Assembly: GCA_039000515.1 (NCBI GenBank)
Contig: JBCFYV010009882.1
Coordinates: 103,810,821 to 103,874,820 of the forward strand
DNA from: Timema cristinae
Lineage: Eukaryota > Arthropoda > Insecta > Phasmatodea > Timematidae
Direction of reading: 5' to 3'
DNA length: 64,000 nucleotides
The translations under genes were made by a program, and so were the position numbers. Positions 54,781-64,000 of the stretch are shown piece after piece (position 1 is the first letter of the stretch; each line of letters begins with the position of its first letter). The notes under the pieces were generated by a model. The model did no database searches. It saw only the letters and a program-made list of their open reading frames with translations, and was not told where the DNA came from.

Positions 54781-54937
54781 CTTTGATGTCTCGTAGCGCC
54801 GACATTTAGCATTGCCACCCCAAGTTCATTGCGTGGAAATACTTGTCTTGTCTTACCCCCCCCCCCTCCCAAACTGTATCTTTTCTTTTACCTGTAGATC
54901 TTAATAGCCCTGTATAAAAAATAAGTTCAGCAACCAT

Positions 54938-55140
54938 TAGTGGCCGAATGGTTTAAGGCATCAGTCTCGTGTCAGACTAGACTACTGATGACGGGGAAGA
55001 CGGAGTTCGAATACTGATCAGGTCTATTGAGGGTAGTTTTTCTTAAATGGTTTTCCACTCTCCTTCCACGTAAATGTGGGTATATTACCTCTGAAATGCT
55101 TCCTTTCTCATCCCTACCCCATTATTTAAGGAGCGGTAAA
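54938..55140 (+). mobile_element. tRNA-derived SINE, type B
   Basis: Head TAGTGGCCGAATGGTTTAAG (A box), GGAGTTCGAATACTG (B box) and body AATGGTTTTCCACTCTCC are present. The common tail is lost. Confidence 0.75.
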
Positions 55141-55194
55141 TTAATATATATATATATATATATATAATAAAATTCAGCAACCACCATAAAATTC

Positions 55195-55243
<49 letters not shown>
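55141..55243. repeat. (AT)n microsatellites
   Basis: Two long TA runs (55144-55166 and 55199-55242) are separated by about 30 bases. They give spurious Ile-Tyr open frames. Confidence 0.95.
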
Positions 55244-55246
<3 letters not shown>

Positions 55247-56109
55247 CCCTGTTACAATAAATATCTTTATCAATAACTATATCTACATTCAAATATTCAC
55301 ATAATTTATAAACTTCTTTTGTTTTTAAAATTAAAATCATCTATAAACTCCAACAATGATTGTTTTATAAAAAAAATAACAACTGTGGCAGTGGGGGGAC
55401 TTAATATCTACTTCAGATTTAACTTTATAGAATCAAGTAATATGCTTTAAAAAGTTGTTTGTTACAACTTGTATTAAACGTGTACTTTCTAAGCGCGGCA
55501 CCATAGGATATATTATTAAGTATGGTCCCACCTCTAAAGTAAGGTCAGCCTTCCTATCCTCTTCGTCAGTCTGACATACATTTATTAACATAAAGCTCCA
55601 ATTACCAGTTTTAATTACTAATTACGATGAAACGCAGTGCAATGGGATTAATTATTTTTCAATCAAAATGTTCTGCAATAAAGATTGGTAATAATTGGTG
55701 TATATACACAACTGAATTTAAATAATTTCTAGAATTGTGAAGAGGTCTAAATATTGTACAAAAATAAAAAATTATACCATTTTTAAGTGCTTCAGATAAG
55801 CTTAAGCCACTAGTGGGAAATTTTATAAATCAACTTATATGCTTGTTCGACTCACAGAGATGGTTAAAACTTCTTTGTAAATTTATACAACTATAGAGCT
55901 CAATACCTCTTTTTAGAGACTTCAAACACTTTTCTATGACATCAAAAAGCTCATGTTAACGTCCATAGGCCCTCATTTACCTATTAACTTGAATGATATA
56001 TGTATGTGAATACTGGGTACCAGCGACGTAAATGATCTGATTCAAAGGAACCTGAGGGGTTGTATTGGATTGAACTAAATGTTCCCTTTATATACTTTGA
56101 ACGATATCA

Positions 56110-56230
56110 GTGTTACCTTGAGATATTTCACTATGGCTCTATCTTATAAGCTACACCATAGGGGACACTTGCTAGGTAAACCTGCCAACATTCAGAGCAG
56201 ATGAGGAGTACAACATCTTGAGCGTAATTC
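56110..56230. repeat. CACTATGG palindrome family, one unit
   Basis: TTTCACTATGGCTCTATCTT followed by ATAAGCTACACCATAG, enclosed by GTTACCTTGAG and CTAGGTAAACC. Confidence 0.55.
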
Positions 56231-56253
56231 AATATAGAGACTCTGAGACTATA

Positions 56254-56811
56254 CAGGGTGTTTGGAAACTCACAGCCCAAACTGTATATATAGCTTGTTT
56301 TAACCAAAATTAATACAAAATCCCAATACACTTAAATCTTGAAAACTATGCTAATACCATTAAATTGTGTCCAAAGTTTCGGCGTACAGTGCCAGGAGAG
56401 CAAAGCTGTGCAAGTATACGTGTATAACAGGTTACATAGGAGCTAGGCGTGCGGAACTGCACATGTAATAGGGGCAAACACTTTCTGTGATGTTGGACCG
56501 TTAATGTTGACCCTCAGAGCGTATTCTCATTTCTAGATGGACTGGTGTGTTGTTTACTATTAATTGTGGTATATTCTGGTGCCATGCTCCAAGATGTAGA
56601 GGTGTCTGGTACCACGTGCCTAGCTCCTATGCAACTTGTTGTACACGCATGCTTGACAGCTTTGCTCTCCCGGCGCTATAGGCCGAAATTTTGAACACAA
56701 TTTAATGGTATTAGCATAGTTTTATGGATGTAGTTGTATTGGGATTTTGTATTACTTTTGGTTCAAACAAACTATATGTTCAATTTGGGCTATGAGTTTC
56801 CGAACACCCTA
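56254..56811. mobile_element. Foldback mariner-type MITE, copy 2
   Basis: Same family as 46160-46715 and nearly the same length. CAGGGTGTTTGGAAACTC lies at the left and GAGTTTCCGAACACCCT at the right, with shared internal blocks (TAATACCATTAAATTGTGTC). The right terminal bases are mutated. A TA flank is visible on the left. Confidence 0.88.
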
Positions 56812-57060
56812 CATATATACACCAGGGGGAAATTTAAGTTAATACGGTTATGTACGTAGGTAGCTAAACATACTTCAGTTAATTTCAATGAATGTGAAAC
56901 TGTAGTTTTAAAAATCCCCCTAAATGCTGCCAGTACGGATATAATCCCATAAATCTAGTCATGCTCAGGAATGTTGATCTAGCCCGGTTCCAAATTGTGA
57001 TCATCAGACTAAAGCTGTTCTTGTGTCATTATTAAAAAATATGTTTGTGTCTAATACTAA

Positions 57061-57510
57061 GTGTTGTCGGGACCTTCATTCCACAGTAGAAAGAGGCAAG
57101 TTATCCTGGTAAGGTTGAGAATATCTTCTACCACAGCAGTTTTGTCGGGAACTTCATTCCACAGTAGAAAGAGGCAAGTTATCCTGGTAAGGTTGAGAAT
57201 ATCTTCTACCACAGCAGTTTTGTCGGGACCTTCATTCCACAGTAGAAAGAGGCAAGTTATCCTGGTAAGGTTGAGAATATCTTCTACCACAGCAGTTTTG
57301 TCGGGAACTTCATTCCACAGTAGAAAGAGGCAAGTTATCCTGGTAAGGTTGAGAATATCTTCTACCACAGCAGTTTTGTCGGGAACTTCATTCCACAGTA
57401 GAAAGAGGCAAGTTATCCTGGTAAGGTTGAGAATATCTTCTACCACAGCAGTTTTGTCGGGAACTTCATTCCACAGTAGAAAGAGGCAAGTTATACTGGT
57501 GGGGATGCGA
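57061..57510. repeat. 78-bp minisatellite derived from the transporter's C-terminal codons
   Basis: GTCGGGACCTTCATTCCACA recurs at exact 78-base steps (57066, 57144, 57222, 57300, 57378, 57456). On the minus strand each unit contains CTTTCTACTGTGGAATGA, which is the last codons and stop of the SLC22 gene. The first, most diverged unit (57470-57530) is part of that gene's last exon. The others would lie in its 3' UTR. The 220- and 166-codon frames here are artefacts of a period divisible by three. Confidence 0.92.
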
Positions 57511-57687
57511 ATTTCTTCGACCGTAGCAGTTGGTACACGCGTTGTCACCCACTCCAAACCGTTCTCCTTCTTCCAGCGTCTGTGGCATGGATTTGTTCAG
57601 AGTCTCTGGCAAGAGAAGAACCAGCAATCCGGACAAGATGGCCGTGATGGAGAAGATCAGGCTAGGCAGAGTCTTATCGAACGAGTC
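57466..57687 (-). CDS. SLC22 last exon, TM12 and tail
   Basis: The acceptor is ttcgaag/GAC and the stop TGA is at 57466-57468. It encodes DSFDKTLPSLIFSITAILSG and LLLPETLNKSMPQTLEEGE. The final 18 residues fall in the first unit of the 78-bp repeat. Confidence 0.9.
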   Translation of the reverse strand, partial: DSFDKTLPSLIFSITAILSGLLVLLLPETLNKSMPQTLEEGERFGVGDNACTNCYGRRNSHPHQYNLPLSTVE

Positions 57688-60600
57688 CTTCGAACAAAAC
57701 AATATAATCGAGTTATTATCTAGTACCAAGAGAACTAATGTAGGGACCATATGGGCCCTGTCTCACCAGTAATATGAGTGGAGCTAGTGACCATATGGGC
57801 CCTGTCTCACCAGTAGAGTAATGAGGGGAGTAAGTGCACCACTAAGACGCGCACACATACTGCCCACTCCTAAGGAGGTGTTCCTTACGACCGTCGGGAA
57901 CAGCTCCGCAGTGTAGTTGTAGATGATAGCAAATGAACCAGCAATGAAGAACTTGCCGAGCATCACCACAGATGTGGCAGACACACTTCCTACTTGAGTC
58001 TCTGCAATTAGAAATAATATTGCATGCCGAATAAAATATAATAATAATATAATATAATGATATATCTTAAATAAATGACATACCTTCATTTAATACGATA
58101 TATATATTTGTGTTAAATATCACTACTAAACCATCATTTAAAAAATAATACACCCCTCATCTATCCTGTAAGCTAAAAAGTTTACCTAGCTTGGTTCCAC
58201 TATGGTATAGCGTGTAAGATAGGACCATAGTGTGATCAGTCAAGGTAAGACTGCTACCTTCCGTGGTAAGTGAAGGGAACAATACATAACAGAAAGAAGC
58301 TTTTACATTGATACATTGATATATGCTCTTATTTTTGGTGTTGAATTATATAGGAATTGAACGTCATAAATTCAGAACCAAGGCCTTAAAGTTTAAAGCC
58401 AGATGCCATTTGAATGACTGAGTGAATGCATTACTATGAGTAATACCATGTATTTAATCAATGCAAGAGTAGGCTTTTAAAACCTCATCTACTTAAAGCC
58501 GAGTCTTTTTATTGGAGTAATGATCTTTAATTTAAGTCCATGGCACCATTTAACACTTCAAGTACCTGACAATCATACACGTTGGGCTTGGTGGAAACCC
58601 AATAATTGGAAATCAACATTTGAGTTTATTAAATTATATAAATAGTGAACGAAGCGTGTTACATTGGTTTGGGCATGTTGAGAGGATGAATGTGGATTGA
58701 GGGACAGGGCAAATATATGAAGGTAGAGTGTGTGTGGACCAAGAGGAAGGGGTAGATCATGTAAATGTTGTACACGAATGTGTGGAAAAGAGAAACATTA
58801 ATAGTTTTAATAATAAAAGAGCATGTATGACTCGGTGTAAGGATGTTGTTGAAGGGAGTAAGCAAGGATAGGGAAGTGTGGAGAAAGTTAGTGAGGATGG
58901 GTTAAGTACTGAGCTGTTGTTTTATGAGCTAAATTTAAAGATTCTTGCATACCCTGTAAGGGAACGGCGTGATTAGGCATGTAAGTATGTATGAATGTAT
59001 ATATAAATAGTATTGAGGTTCAAAGATTCATGAGTTAATATTTCCTAGATGAATAGTCCTGGAAATGCCCAACACATTATGATTCTAGTAACTTTGTCAT
59101 TGGGGCTTGTAATGTCAGGACACTGGAAAAATGAGGAAAACCGGAAGATATGAAGATTGAAAGGGAGATACATTAAGTGTGTATTATGGTGAAAGTGATT
59201 AGTGGTGCAGTGACCAAGGGAATCTAGAGACTAGAGAGTACCAAATGTACTTTTCGAGAGGAGAAAATGCTGAAGCTGAAACATGGACCCTGAGGAAAAA
59301 GGAGAAGAAATATCTGTAAAACTTTGATTTTTTGGTAATGGAGTAGAATAGGGAGGATAAAGTGGAGAGATTTGGTGACTAATGAAGATAGGGTAGGAAT
59401 AGTAAGAGTAAATGAAAATATAACAACTCTGCAGGTGATTCTATGAAGATAGGCCAACTGTATGGGCCACATTATGAGAGTAAATAGTTTATCGAGTGAT
59501 GTAATGGAAGACAAGATGGAAGGGAAAGAGACCAGGAAGGTCACGAATATAACTGATGGATGACCTTAAACAAGGAAAGAAGATGAAGTTTCATTATATA
59601 AAATATGAAGCTGTTGATAGGACATGCTGGAAGTCTCAATGTTGACAAGGCAATGGACCTGTTGAAAAATAGAACATCTAATTATGATAATGTATGTTTC
59701 ATAATTTCCCAGCATAATGTCCAGATCAGGTTGACTGGGATTATGGAATAAGTTTCAAGTTATCTAGTTTCCAATTGAATGAGTTTACACCGCTCTTTAT
59801 ACCAGGGATTATGTGTGACCACTTGGCTTACCTTGTGGAATATAAGCTGAGATTAAGCAGGCCAGACCACCAAGCAGCATGAGAGTACTGATCAAACTTC
59901 GACGTCCAGTTCGATCCATCAACAATGTTGTCATGATATAGCTGGGAATCTCAACAAGGCAAGCCAGAAAAAGCACCAGAAATGGATTGCCATAAAGCTT
60001 TCCCGTGTTCAGCGATAAGCCATAAAACACCAAGCTGTTGGCAAACCTGTAATTGCAGAGAAACAATGAGTTATTAGATAAAGTGTAAAAGAACAAGCAT
60101 TGTAGTTTTATCCCAGGTGTGTGCTACTTGATTTGAGTTATTTGCTAATGGGTTGATTACATATATATTGAGTTTTCACTATTGTATTGGTTATCCGTTG
60201 GTATAAAGTGTTTTAGAGCAAATGTTTCACTACAAGTTAGGGGACAAAAGCTTCTTTTGAAATGTATTTCATTAACAAAGAGGGCGTTTGGAGATAGATA
60301 ATTAACTATATAATATATATGTGGTAGCAAAAAACAACCTTTCTTCATTTTATGAAGTTTAAATAAAGTAAGTAGCTATTTTGTTGTTTTTGTTGTTGAG
60401 AGAATGACTATTATGAATAGCTACAAAAAGCATGTGTCGTGCACATGTGTGTTTGGGCGAATTTATGTAGTCCCTACAGTTATTTTGATTAAATATTTGG
60501 AGCTTCAAAATAATTTAATATATATGCTCATATTCTTAACATTATTAATATGGTGAGCTCCGAATCATTTATATCCCACTTACTCCGAAGTTTGTGCTTA

Positions 60601-63180
60601 AGAAAATCACAAATGGGTCTGAAAATTATTCTCTCACCAATTAAAACAAACATTGAACGCTCTGCACCGCATGTTCGGAGTTTTGAAGATATCACCGATT
60701 CCATAACTGCGGTCTTCCCGCTTGACACTGGTAGCAAGTCCTTTGGAAACGAATTGAGCCACGTCGAGTGGAACTGGGTGCTTATTGGTGAGCATGGCTC
60801 GCTCCACAATAGTCACTGCTTCGTGAACTCGTCCTTGCGCCCACAACCATCGGGGTGACTCGTCAATAAGCCTGCACAGCAAAGGACAAGACAAGGCCCC
60901 ATTGGCGTGATTAGTTCAAAGTATTCAGCCAAAATGTACATATCAACAGATATGGGCAATGCTATTAAAAGCTAATTCAACGTGGTCTGTGTAAAGTATT
61001 GCAAAAAATAATTCTGTGATGATTTGTACTTTCGGACACATACCCAAAAATAATCCAAAATTTCAAAAAGCTTAAATGTTTGAAGGTGTGAAAAGCTCAA
61101 CTAAAGCTTAATCTCTAATTTTAAGAAAAGTTTTTTTGATAAATAAAAGTGCAGAGAAAGACATTTGGGTCTAAGAATGATGAACAAACAGAAGAATGGA
61201 GAAATAGACGAAATGAAGAACCTCAGGCTTGTTTGTATCCCCCAAACATATTAAGGTTAATCAAGGCGTGTAGCATTATCTGAGTTTGTTATAATGTGGT
61301 GTGTATGGGTGATGACAGGGATGTACACAACAATTTTGTTGGGAAACCTGAAGATATCAGACCCCTTGGTAAGGCGAGGCGTCAATGCTAAGATAGTTCA
61401 CACCAAAATGTATTAGAAGGAGGTTAAGTGTCAGGATAGGGTTTGAATGGATGTGTCTCAGAATAGGTTTGGATGGAGAAATTGCGTTTTAGTGGCCTTG
61501 AAATTTCAAGTTCCTTAAGCCCTGAGAATAAAGTGGACTGGATAGAACTATCTCAAGAGAGTGATAGGTGGCGTATTTTTGTAAGTGTGGCAATGAACTT
61601 TCAAGTTTCTAATGCTATAAAGTAAGTAAGTATTAGTTTAGTACTGACCACCAATGACCTAACAGCAACGCTCCATGGAGACCATACACTATTTGTAAGA
61701 GTTGCCGGTTGGGAATCAAGAATCCCCAAAATGCCACCAGCATGCAGCCCAGTGCGAAAGATGCCTGAGTTGTTACCCCACAAGCTGTTCTCTTGGAAGG
61801 TCCGACAATCTCCATGGCTGAAACAAAGTTGAAATTCATGTAGCTCTATTAATGCTTTGCCGGGAGAGAACTTAGAAACAAATATTGCTTCTACTCTAGA
61901 ACATATCTTAACCCAGGGACACCGAAATTAACACTCAACCCATTTGAATTAAATCTTTATATTTATTTACAGGAGGGTTCCTTACACAAACAGTACCTGC
62001 ATTAAAATGTACACATTGGAGTCAAGTCAGGAATACTTCTGTGTTCTGTAAGCAAATAACATTCTCACGTATGTGACGCAGGAGTAGACATGGTAGTTTT
62101 TCATTTTAATTGATTTTATATAAAAGATACCCGCTTTGGTGGTCGAATGGTCTAAGGGGTCACTGCCGCAATAGACTGGACAGCTAATGATGGGGACATC
62201 GGGGTTCGAGTACCTGTCAGGTGTAGTGAGAGCTGTTTTTTCAAATGGTTTTACACTCTTACCTCCGTGCAAATGCGGTTACGTTTCCTTTAAACTCTAT
62301 CTTCCCCATCCCTACAATATTAACATAGTGTAGCCCTTACGGCCAGTGAGACGGAGCGAAAAAAGTAATAACTTTAAGAAACAGCAATAAAAATGGCTGG
62401 AAGCTAATGGTGATGAAGGATTCTAGCCTCCTTCGTGCTTTTTTCCAGGATTCATACCAAATGTCCTCAGCTAGGACTTTACCAGCCTTGCTGCGCAAGA
62501 ATTTACTTTCAAGACTTGAGTAATCACAACTTTTGAAAACATAAGAAAATTTCATAATCAATTTTAAATTCTTTGAAGTTATAAATACTCATTTTATAAA
62601 CTTAATATTTAGCAAGAAATAGAAGTCTTATGAAAAGTATTACTTTTAATTAATTTACACATTGATAAACAGTGTTAGATGTTAAAACAAGATAAATGAG
62701 CTATTTGGTTGTTTGGATAAAATAAGATAATCAATTCATTTTGACAAATTATATCGCTAAAGAGAGCTTTACTTCCTCAAATAAAATAATAACTTTCTAC
62801 ACTTTAAGATGGGGTGCTTTGTTTGGTTAAATATTTATACAAGATTTTGTTTAAAAAATAATTATAGTTCTATCCTAAATTAACAATAGATTAAGTCCTT
62901 CCAATGTTACAATGCTTCACCTGATTTTGTTCCACTCGTGTTCAATAGTTTCTGGTGAAGTAAACTTTAAGTAACTCACCCAGTGATAAACTCACCGAGT
63001 ACAAACTCTAACATATACTCACTGAGTACAAACCCTGTGATATAAGAGCCCGCTGAACCAAACATTCCGTAAAAGAACCGGGTTACGAGAAACGAGTAGT
63101 ACTCAGAAACGAAGGCCACGCCAACTCCTAGAATAACTTGCAGAACTGCGGAAATGCAGAAGATGGTTTTTCTGCCATAC
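57466..63180 (-). CDS. SLC22-family organic cation transporter, 3' part of gene
   Basis: Six minus-strand exons (63023-63180, 61649-61817, 60638-60871, 59832-60046, 57811-58001, 57466-57687) join in perfect phase. Together they encode about 395 residues of a major-facilitator carrier of organic cations, carnitine or anions in the plasma membrane. Motifs in order: YGRKTIFC (end of motif A, after TM2), EIVGPSKRTACG (TM4-5 loop), LIDESPRWLW (family hallmark before the cytoplasmic loop), NWFANSLVFYGLSLN (TM7), MDRTGRRSLIS (TM8-9 loop), YTAELFPTVVRNTSLG (TM10-11 loop) and LPETLNKSMPQTLEEGE after TM12. TM1, the large extracellular loop and TM2 are beyond the right edge. The substrate cannot be told. 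The 3' end and two donors show tandem duplications. Confidence 0.93.
57811..58001 (-). CDS. SLC22 exon, TM10-TM11
   Basis: The acceptor is taattgcag/AG and the donor CTACTG/gtgaga. It encodes SATSVVMLGKFFIAGSFAII and YNYTAELFPTVVRNTSLGVG. A 44-base tandem copy of the exon end with its donor lies just downstream (57745-57788). Confidence 0.93.
58190..58262. repeat. CACTATGG palindrome family, one unit
   Basis: CACTATGGTATAGCGTGTAA followed by GATAGGACCATAGTG, enclosed by GTTTACCTAGC and CAAGGTAAGAC. It sits in an SLC22 intron. Confidence 0.65.
58630..58990 (+). mobile_element. LINE C-terminal fragment with 3' end
   Basis: The plus strand reads NERSVLHWFGHVERMNVD, then VHECVEKRNINSFNNKRACM and TRCKDVVEG. 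This is the RWFGHVERM...NxRRACMxDRxxW region of arthropod LINE proteins. The 3' end is GTAAGGGAACGGCGTGATTA followed by GTATGTATG-like repeats. It lies antisense in the SLC22 intron. Confidence 0.75.
59080..59650 (+). mobile_element. Internally deleted LINE fragment
   Basis: The start VIGACNVRTLEK (59085-59120) resembles the IGTWNVRTL endonuclease start. The following AEAETWTLRKKEKKYL, broken FGHI-like region and DGRERDQEGHEYN resemble the end of the reverse transcriptase protein. Only about 500 bp separate parts that are normally about 2.5 kb apart. All frames carry stops. Confidence 0.55.
59832..60046 (-). CDS. SLC22 exon, TM7-TM9
   Basis: The acceptor is caattacag/G and the donor CCACAAG/gtaagc. 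It encodes FANSLVFYGLSLNTGKLYGN, then FLACLVEIPSYIMTTLLMDR and TGRRSLISTLMLLGGLACLI. Confidence 0.93.
60638..60871 (-). CDS. SLC22 exon, ESPRWLW and cytoplasmic loop
   Basis: The acceptor is gctgtgcag/G and the donor AATTG/gtgaga. It encodes LIDESPRWLWAQGRVHEAVT, a hydrophilic loop and RCRAFNVCFNW, the start of TM7. Confidence 0.93.
61490..61625 (+). mobile_element. LINE C-terminal tail, relative of the 46-bp repeat
   Basis: The plus strand reads VDWIELSQESDRWRIFVSVA then MNFQVSNAIK and stop. This is the undisturbed form of the protein end whose first part is amplified at 51544-52020. It lies in an SLC22 intron. Confidence 0.7.
61649..61817 (-). CDS. SLC22 exon, TM5-TM6
   Basis: The acceptor is ttgtttcag/CC and the donor TTGGTG/gtcagt. 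It encodes MEIVGPSKRTACGVTTQASF, ALGCMLVAFWGFLIPNRQLL and IVYGLHGALLLGHW. Confidence 0.92.
62130..62364 (+). mobile_element. tRNA-derived SINE, type B
   Basis: Head CGCTTTGGTGGTCGAATGGT, B box GGGGTTCGAGTACC, body AATGGTTTTACACTCTTACC and a variant tail CCCTTACGGCCAGTGAGACG. The tail differs from the common one but sits in the same place. Confidence 0.75.
63023..63180 (-). CDS. SLC22 exon, TM3-TM4
   Basis: The acceptor is atgttttcag/G and the donor GTACTCA/gtgagt. It encodes YGRKTIFCISAVLQVILGVG, then AFVSEYYSFLVTRFFYGMFG and SAGSYITGFVL. A second, in-frame donor copy lies 27 bases further on. Confidence 0.92.
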
Positions 63181-63313
63181 CTGAAAACATTTGATAATAA
63201 ACATTTATATTGTGAAATTATTTTCATTTTAATAACACACCAGGCTATTAAATACAGCAACGAAAACTATTTAAAAAATAGTGCTCTATTGTTTGTGCTT
63301 AAACAAATATGCA

Positions 63314-63317
<4 letters not shown>

Positions 63318-63383
<66 letters not shown>

Positions 63384-63648
63384 GCACCGCGTCTTACTAC
63401 CCGTTCGTGTTATACGCACTTACGCTAATGTGTAATGGTAGGGTGATTGTAAGATGAAACGGAGGACCTACAGTTTAACGTGGAATCCGAACCACGGTGA
63501 AGGCCCGGCATTCCCCACATTCACAAGATGTCTTGTCAGAGGTGAAGGAAGGGTTTGGTAATCAGATAAATCTGTGCCGGGGCCTAGGATTGAACCCCGG
63601 CCGCCAGAACAGAAGTCCGACACCTTACCCCTAGACCACCAGGTCACC
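63318..63648 (-). mobile_element. tRNA-derived SINE, type C with long (ATT)n tail
   Basis: About 65 bases of ATT units are followed by the inverted tail AGCACCGCGTCTTACTACCC, body and head CTAGACCACCAGGTCACC. A 13-bp duplication AAATATGCAGTTA lies at 63305-63317 and 63649-63661. The long simple-sequence tail suggests a recent insertion. Confidence 0.94.
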
Positions 63649-63661
63649 AAATATGCAGTTA

Positions 63662-63996
63662 AGTCCTCGACTTACACGGTTAATTCGTTTGGAATATTTA
63701 CGTGTAAGGTGTAAAAAACCACGTAAGTCGGATGCTGTTTAAATACGATGTATCTTTAATATATATGTTTGTTTCCAAGGAAAGATAAGTTAGACATGTA
63801 TGACTATAAAAATAAAACTTTGAGAAAATTTAACTTGCTCTCAAGATAGATAGAAACAAACAAAATGGTGAGGATAGTATCAATTGTTTGTCAGATTATG
63901 TTTGAAGTGAAGCTTTATAGAGGGTGTTGCAAGTCTAAGTTCCGAAACCGCGTATCTACGATACCGCATAAGTCAAATCCAGGTAAGCCAAGGACT
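63662..63996. mobile_element. Possible small DNA transposon, CCTCGACTTAC ends
   Basis: AGTCCTCGACTTACACGG at the left and, inverted, AGTCCTTGGCTTACCTGG at 63978-63995 form imperfect inverted ends. Further CGTAAGTCGG and GCATAAGTCAAAT motifs lie within. The right boundary is at the window edge, so the call is tentative. Confidence 0.45.
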
Positions 63997-64000
63997 TGCT

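Noticed and set aside
55085..55340. Ile-Tyr-rich frames
   Set aside because: They are translations of TA microsatellites.
57057..57723. Open frames of 220 and 166 codons on both strands
   Set aside because: They exist only because the 78-bp tandem unit is a multiple of three; real coding here is the last exon of the transporter in another frame.

Overview
This window is eukaryotic nuclear DNA, about two-thirds A+T, from an invertebrate animal. The genes have short exons with GT-AG introns. Most of the sequence is intron or intergenic DNA packed with SINEs, LINE fragments, DNA transposons, foldback MITEs, one Helitron and minisatellites. Arthropod, possibly insect, is my best guess: there are scattered GGTTAGGTTAGG-like strings, an arthropod-type non-autonomous Helitron and arthropod-style LINE remains. 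The species cannot be fixed from the sequence alone.

Three protein genes are recognisable by homology. (1) Left edge, + strand: the last four coding exons (673-3253) of fizzy-related/Cdh1, the WD40 co-activator of the anaphase-promoting complex, ending in the C-terminal Ile-Arg tail. (2) Minus strand, 41570 down to 21406: an OTULIN/FAM105-family OTU deubiquitinase in eight exons. Cys, His and Asn active-site residues are all present. A predicted N-terminal membrane segment and a long low-complexity linker precede the catalytic domain, and the last intron is 12 kb long. (3) Minus strand, 63180 down to 57466: six exons of an SLC22-type organic cation transporter covering transmembrane segments 3 to 12; its N-terminal exons lie beyond the right edge. 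A fourth, unidentified coding exon (minus, about 48970-49382) sits next to a GC-rich, promoter-like stretch with ETS, CRE-like and YY1-like motifs (49660-49960).

The spaces between and inside these genes hold most of the structure. At 3974-6246 is a nearly complete pogo/Tigger transposon with perfect terminal inverted repeats. A decayed mariner follows (6.65-7.6 kb). PIF/Harbinger-like MITEs lie at 16.75-17.68 kb and 53.71-54.09 kb. The OTULIN introns hold a Ty3/gypsy gag remnant (23.0-24.1 kb), a broken Ty1/copia element (27.6-30.1 kb) and a decayed hAT transposon (37.16-38.75 kb). Further right come hAT, foldback-mariner and GGCCGTAGCC-type MITEs, a 455-bp Helitron inserted in a minisatellite, and several LINE tails. 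At least three tRNA-derived SINE types with different heads share one 3' tail. They occur more than twenty times, often nested inside older elements with clear target-site duplications.

The three genes have no evident pathway link. The most notable points are the membrane-anchored but catalytically complete OTULIN-like protein, the tandem duplications of exon ends and splice donors in the transporter gene, the mosaic SINE family with tail-only insertions, and a minisatellite born from the C-terminal codons of a LINE reverse transcriptase.
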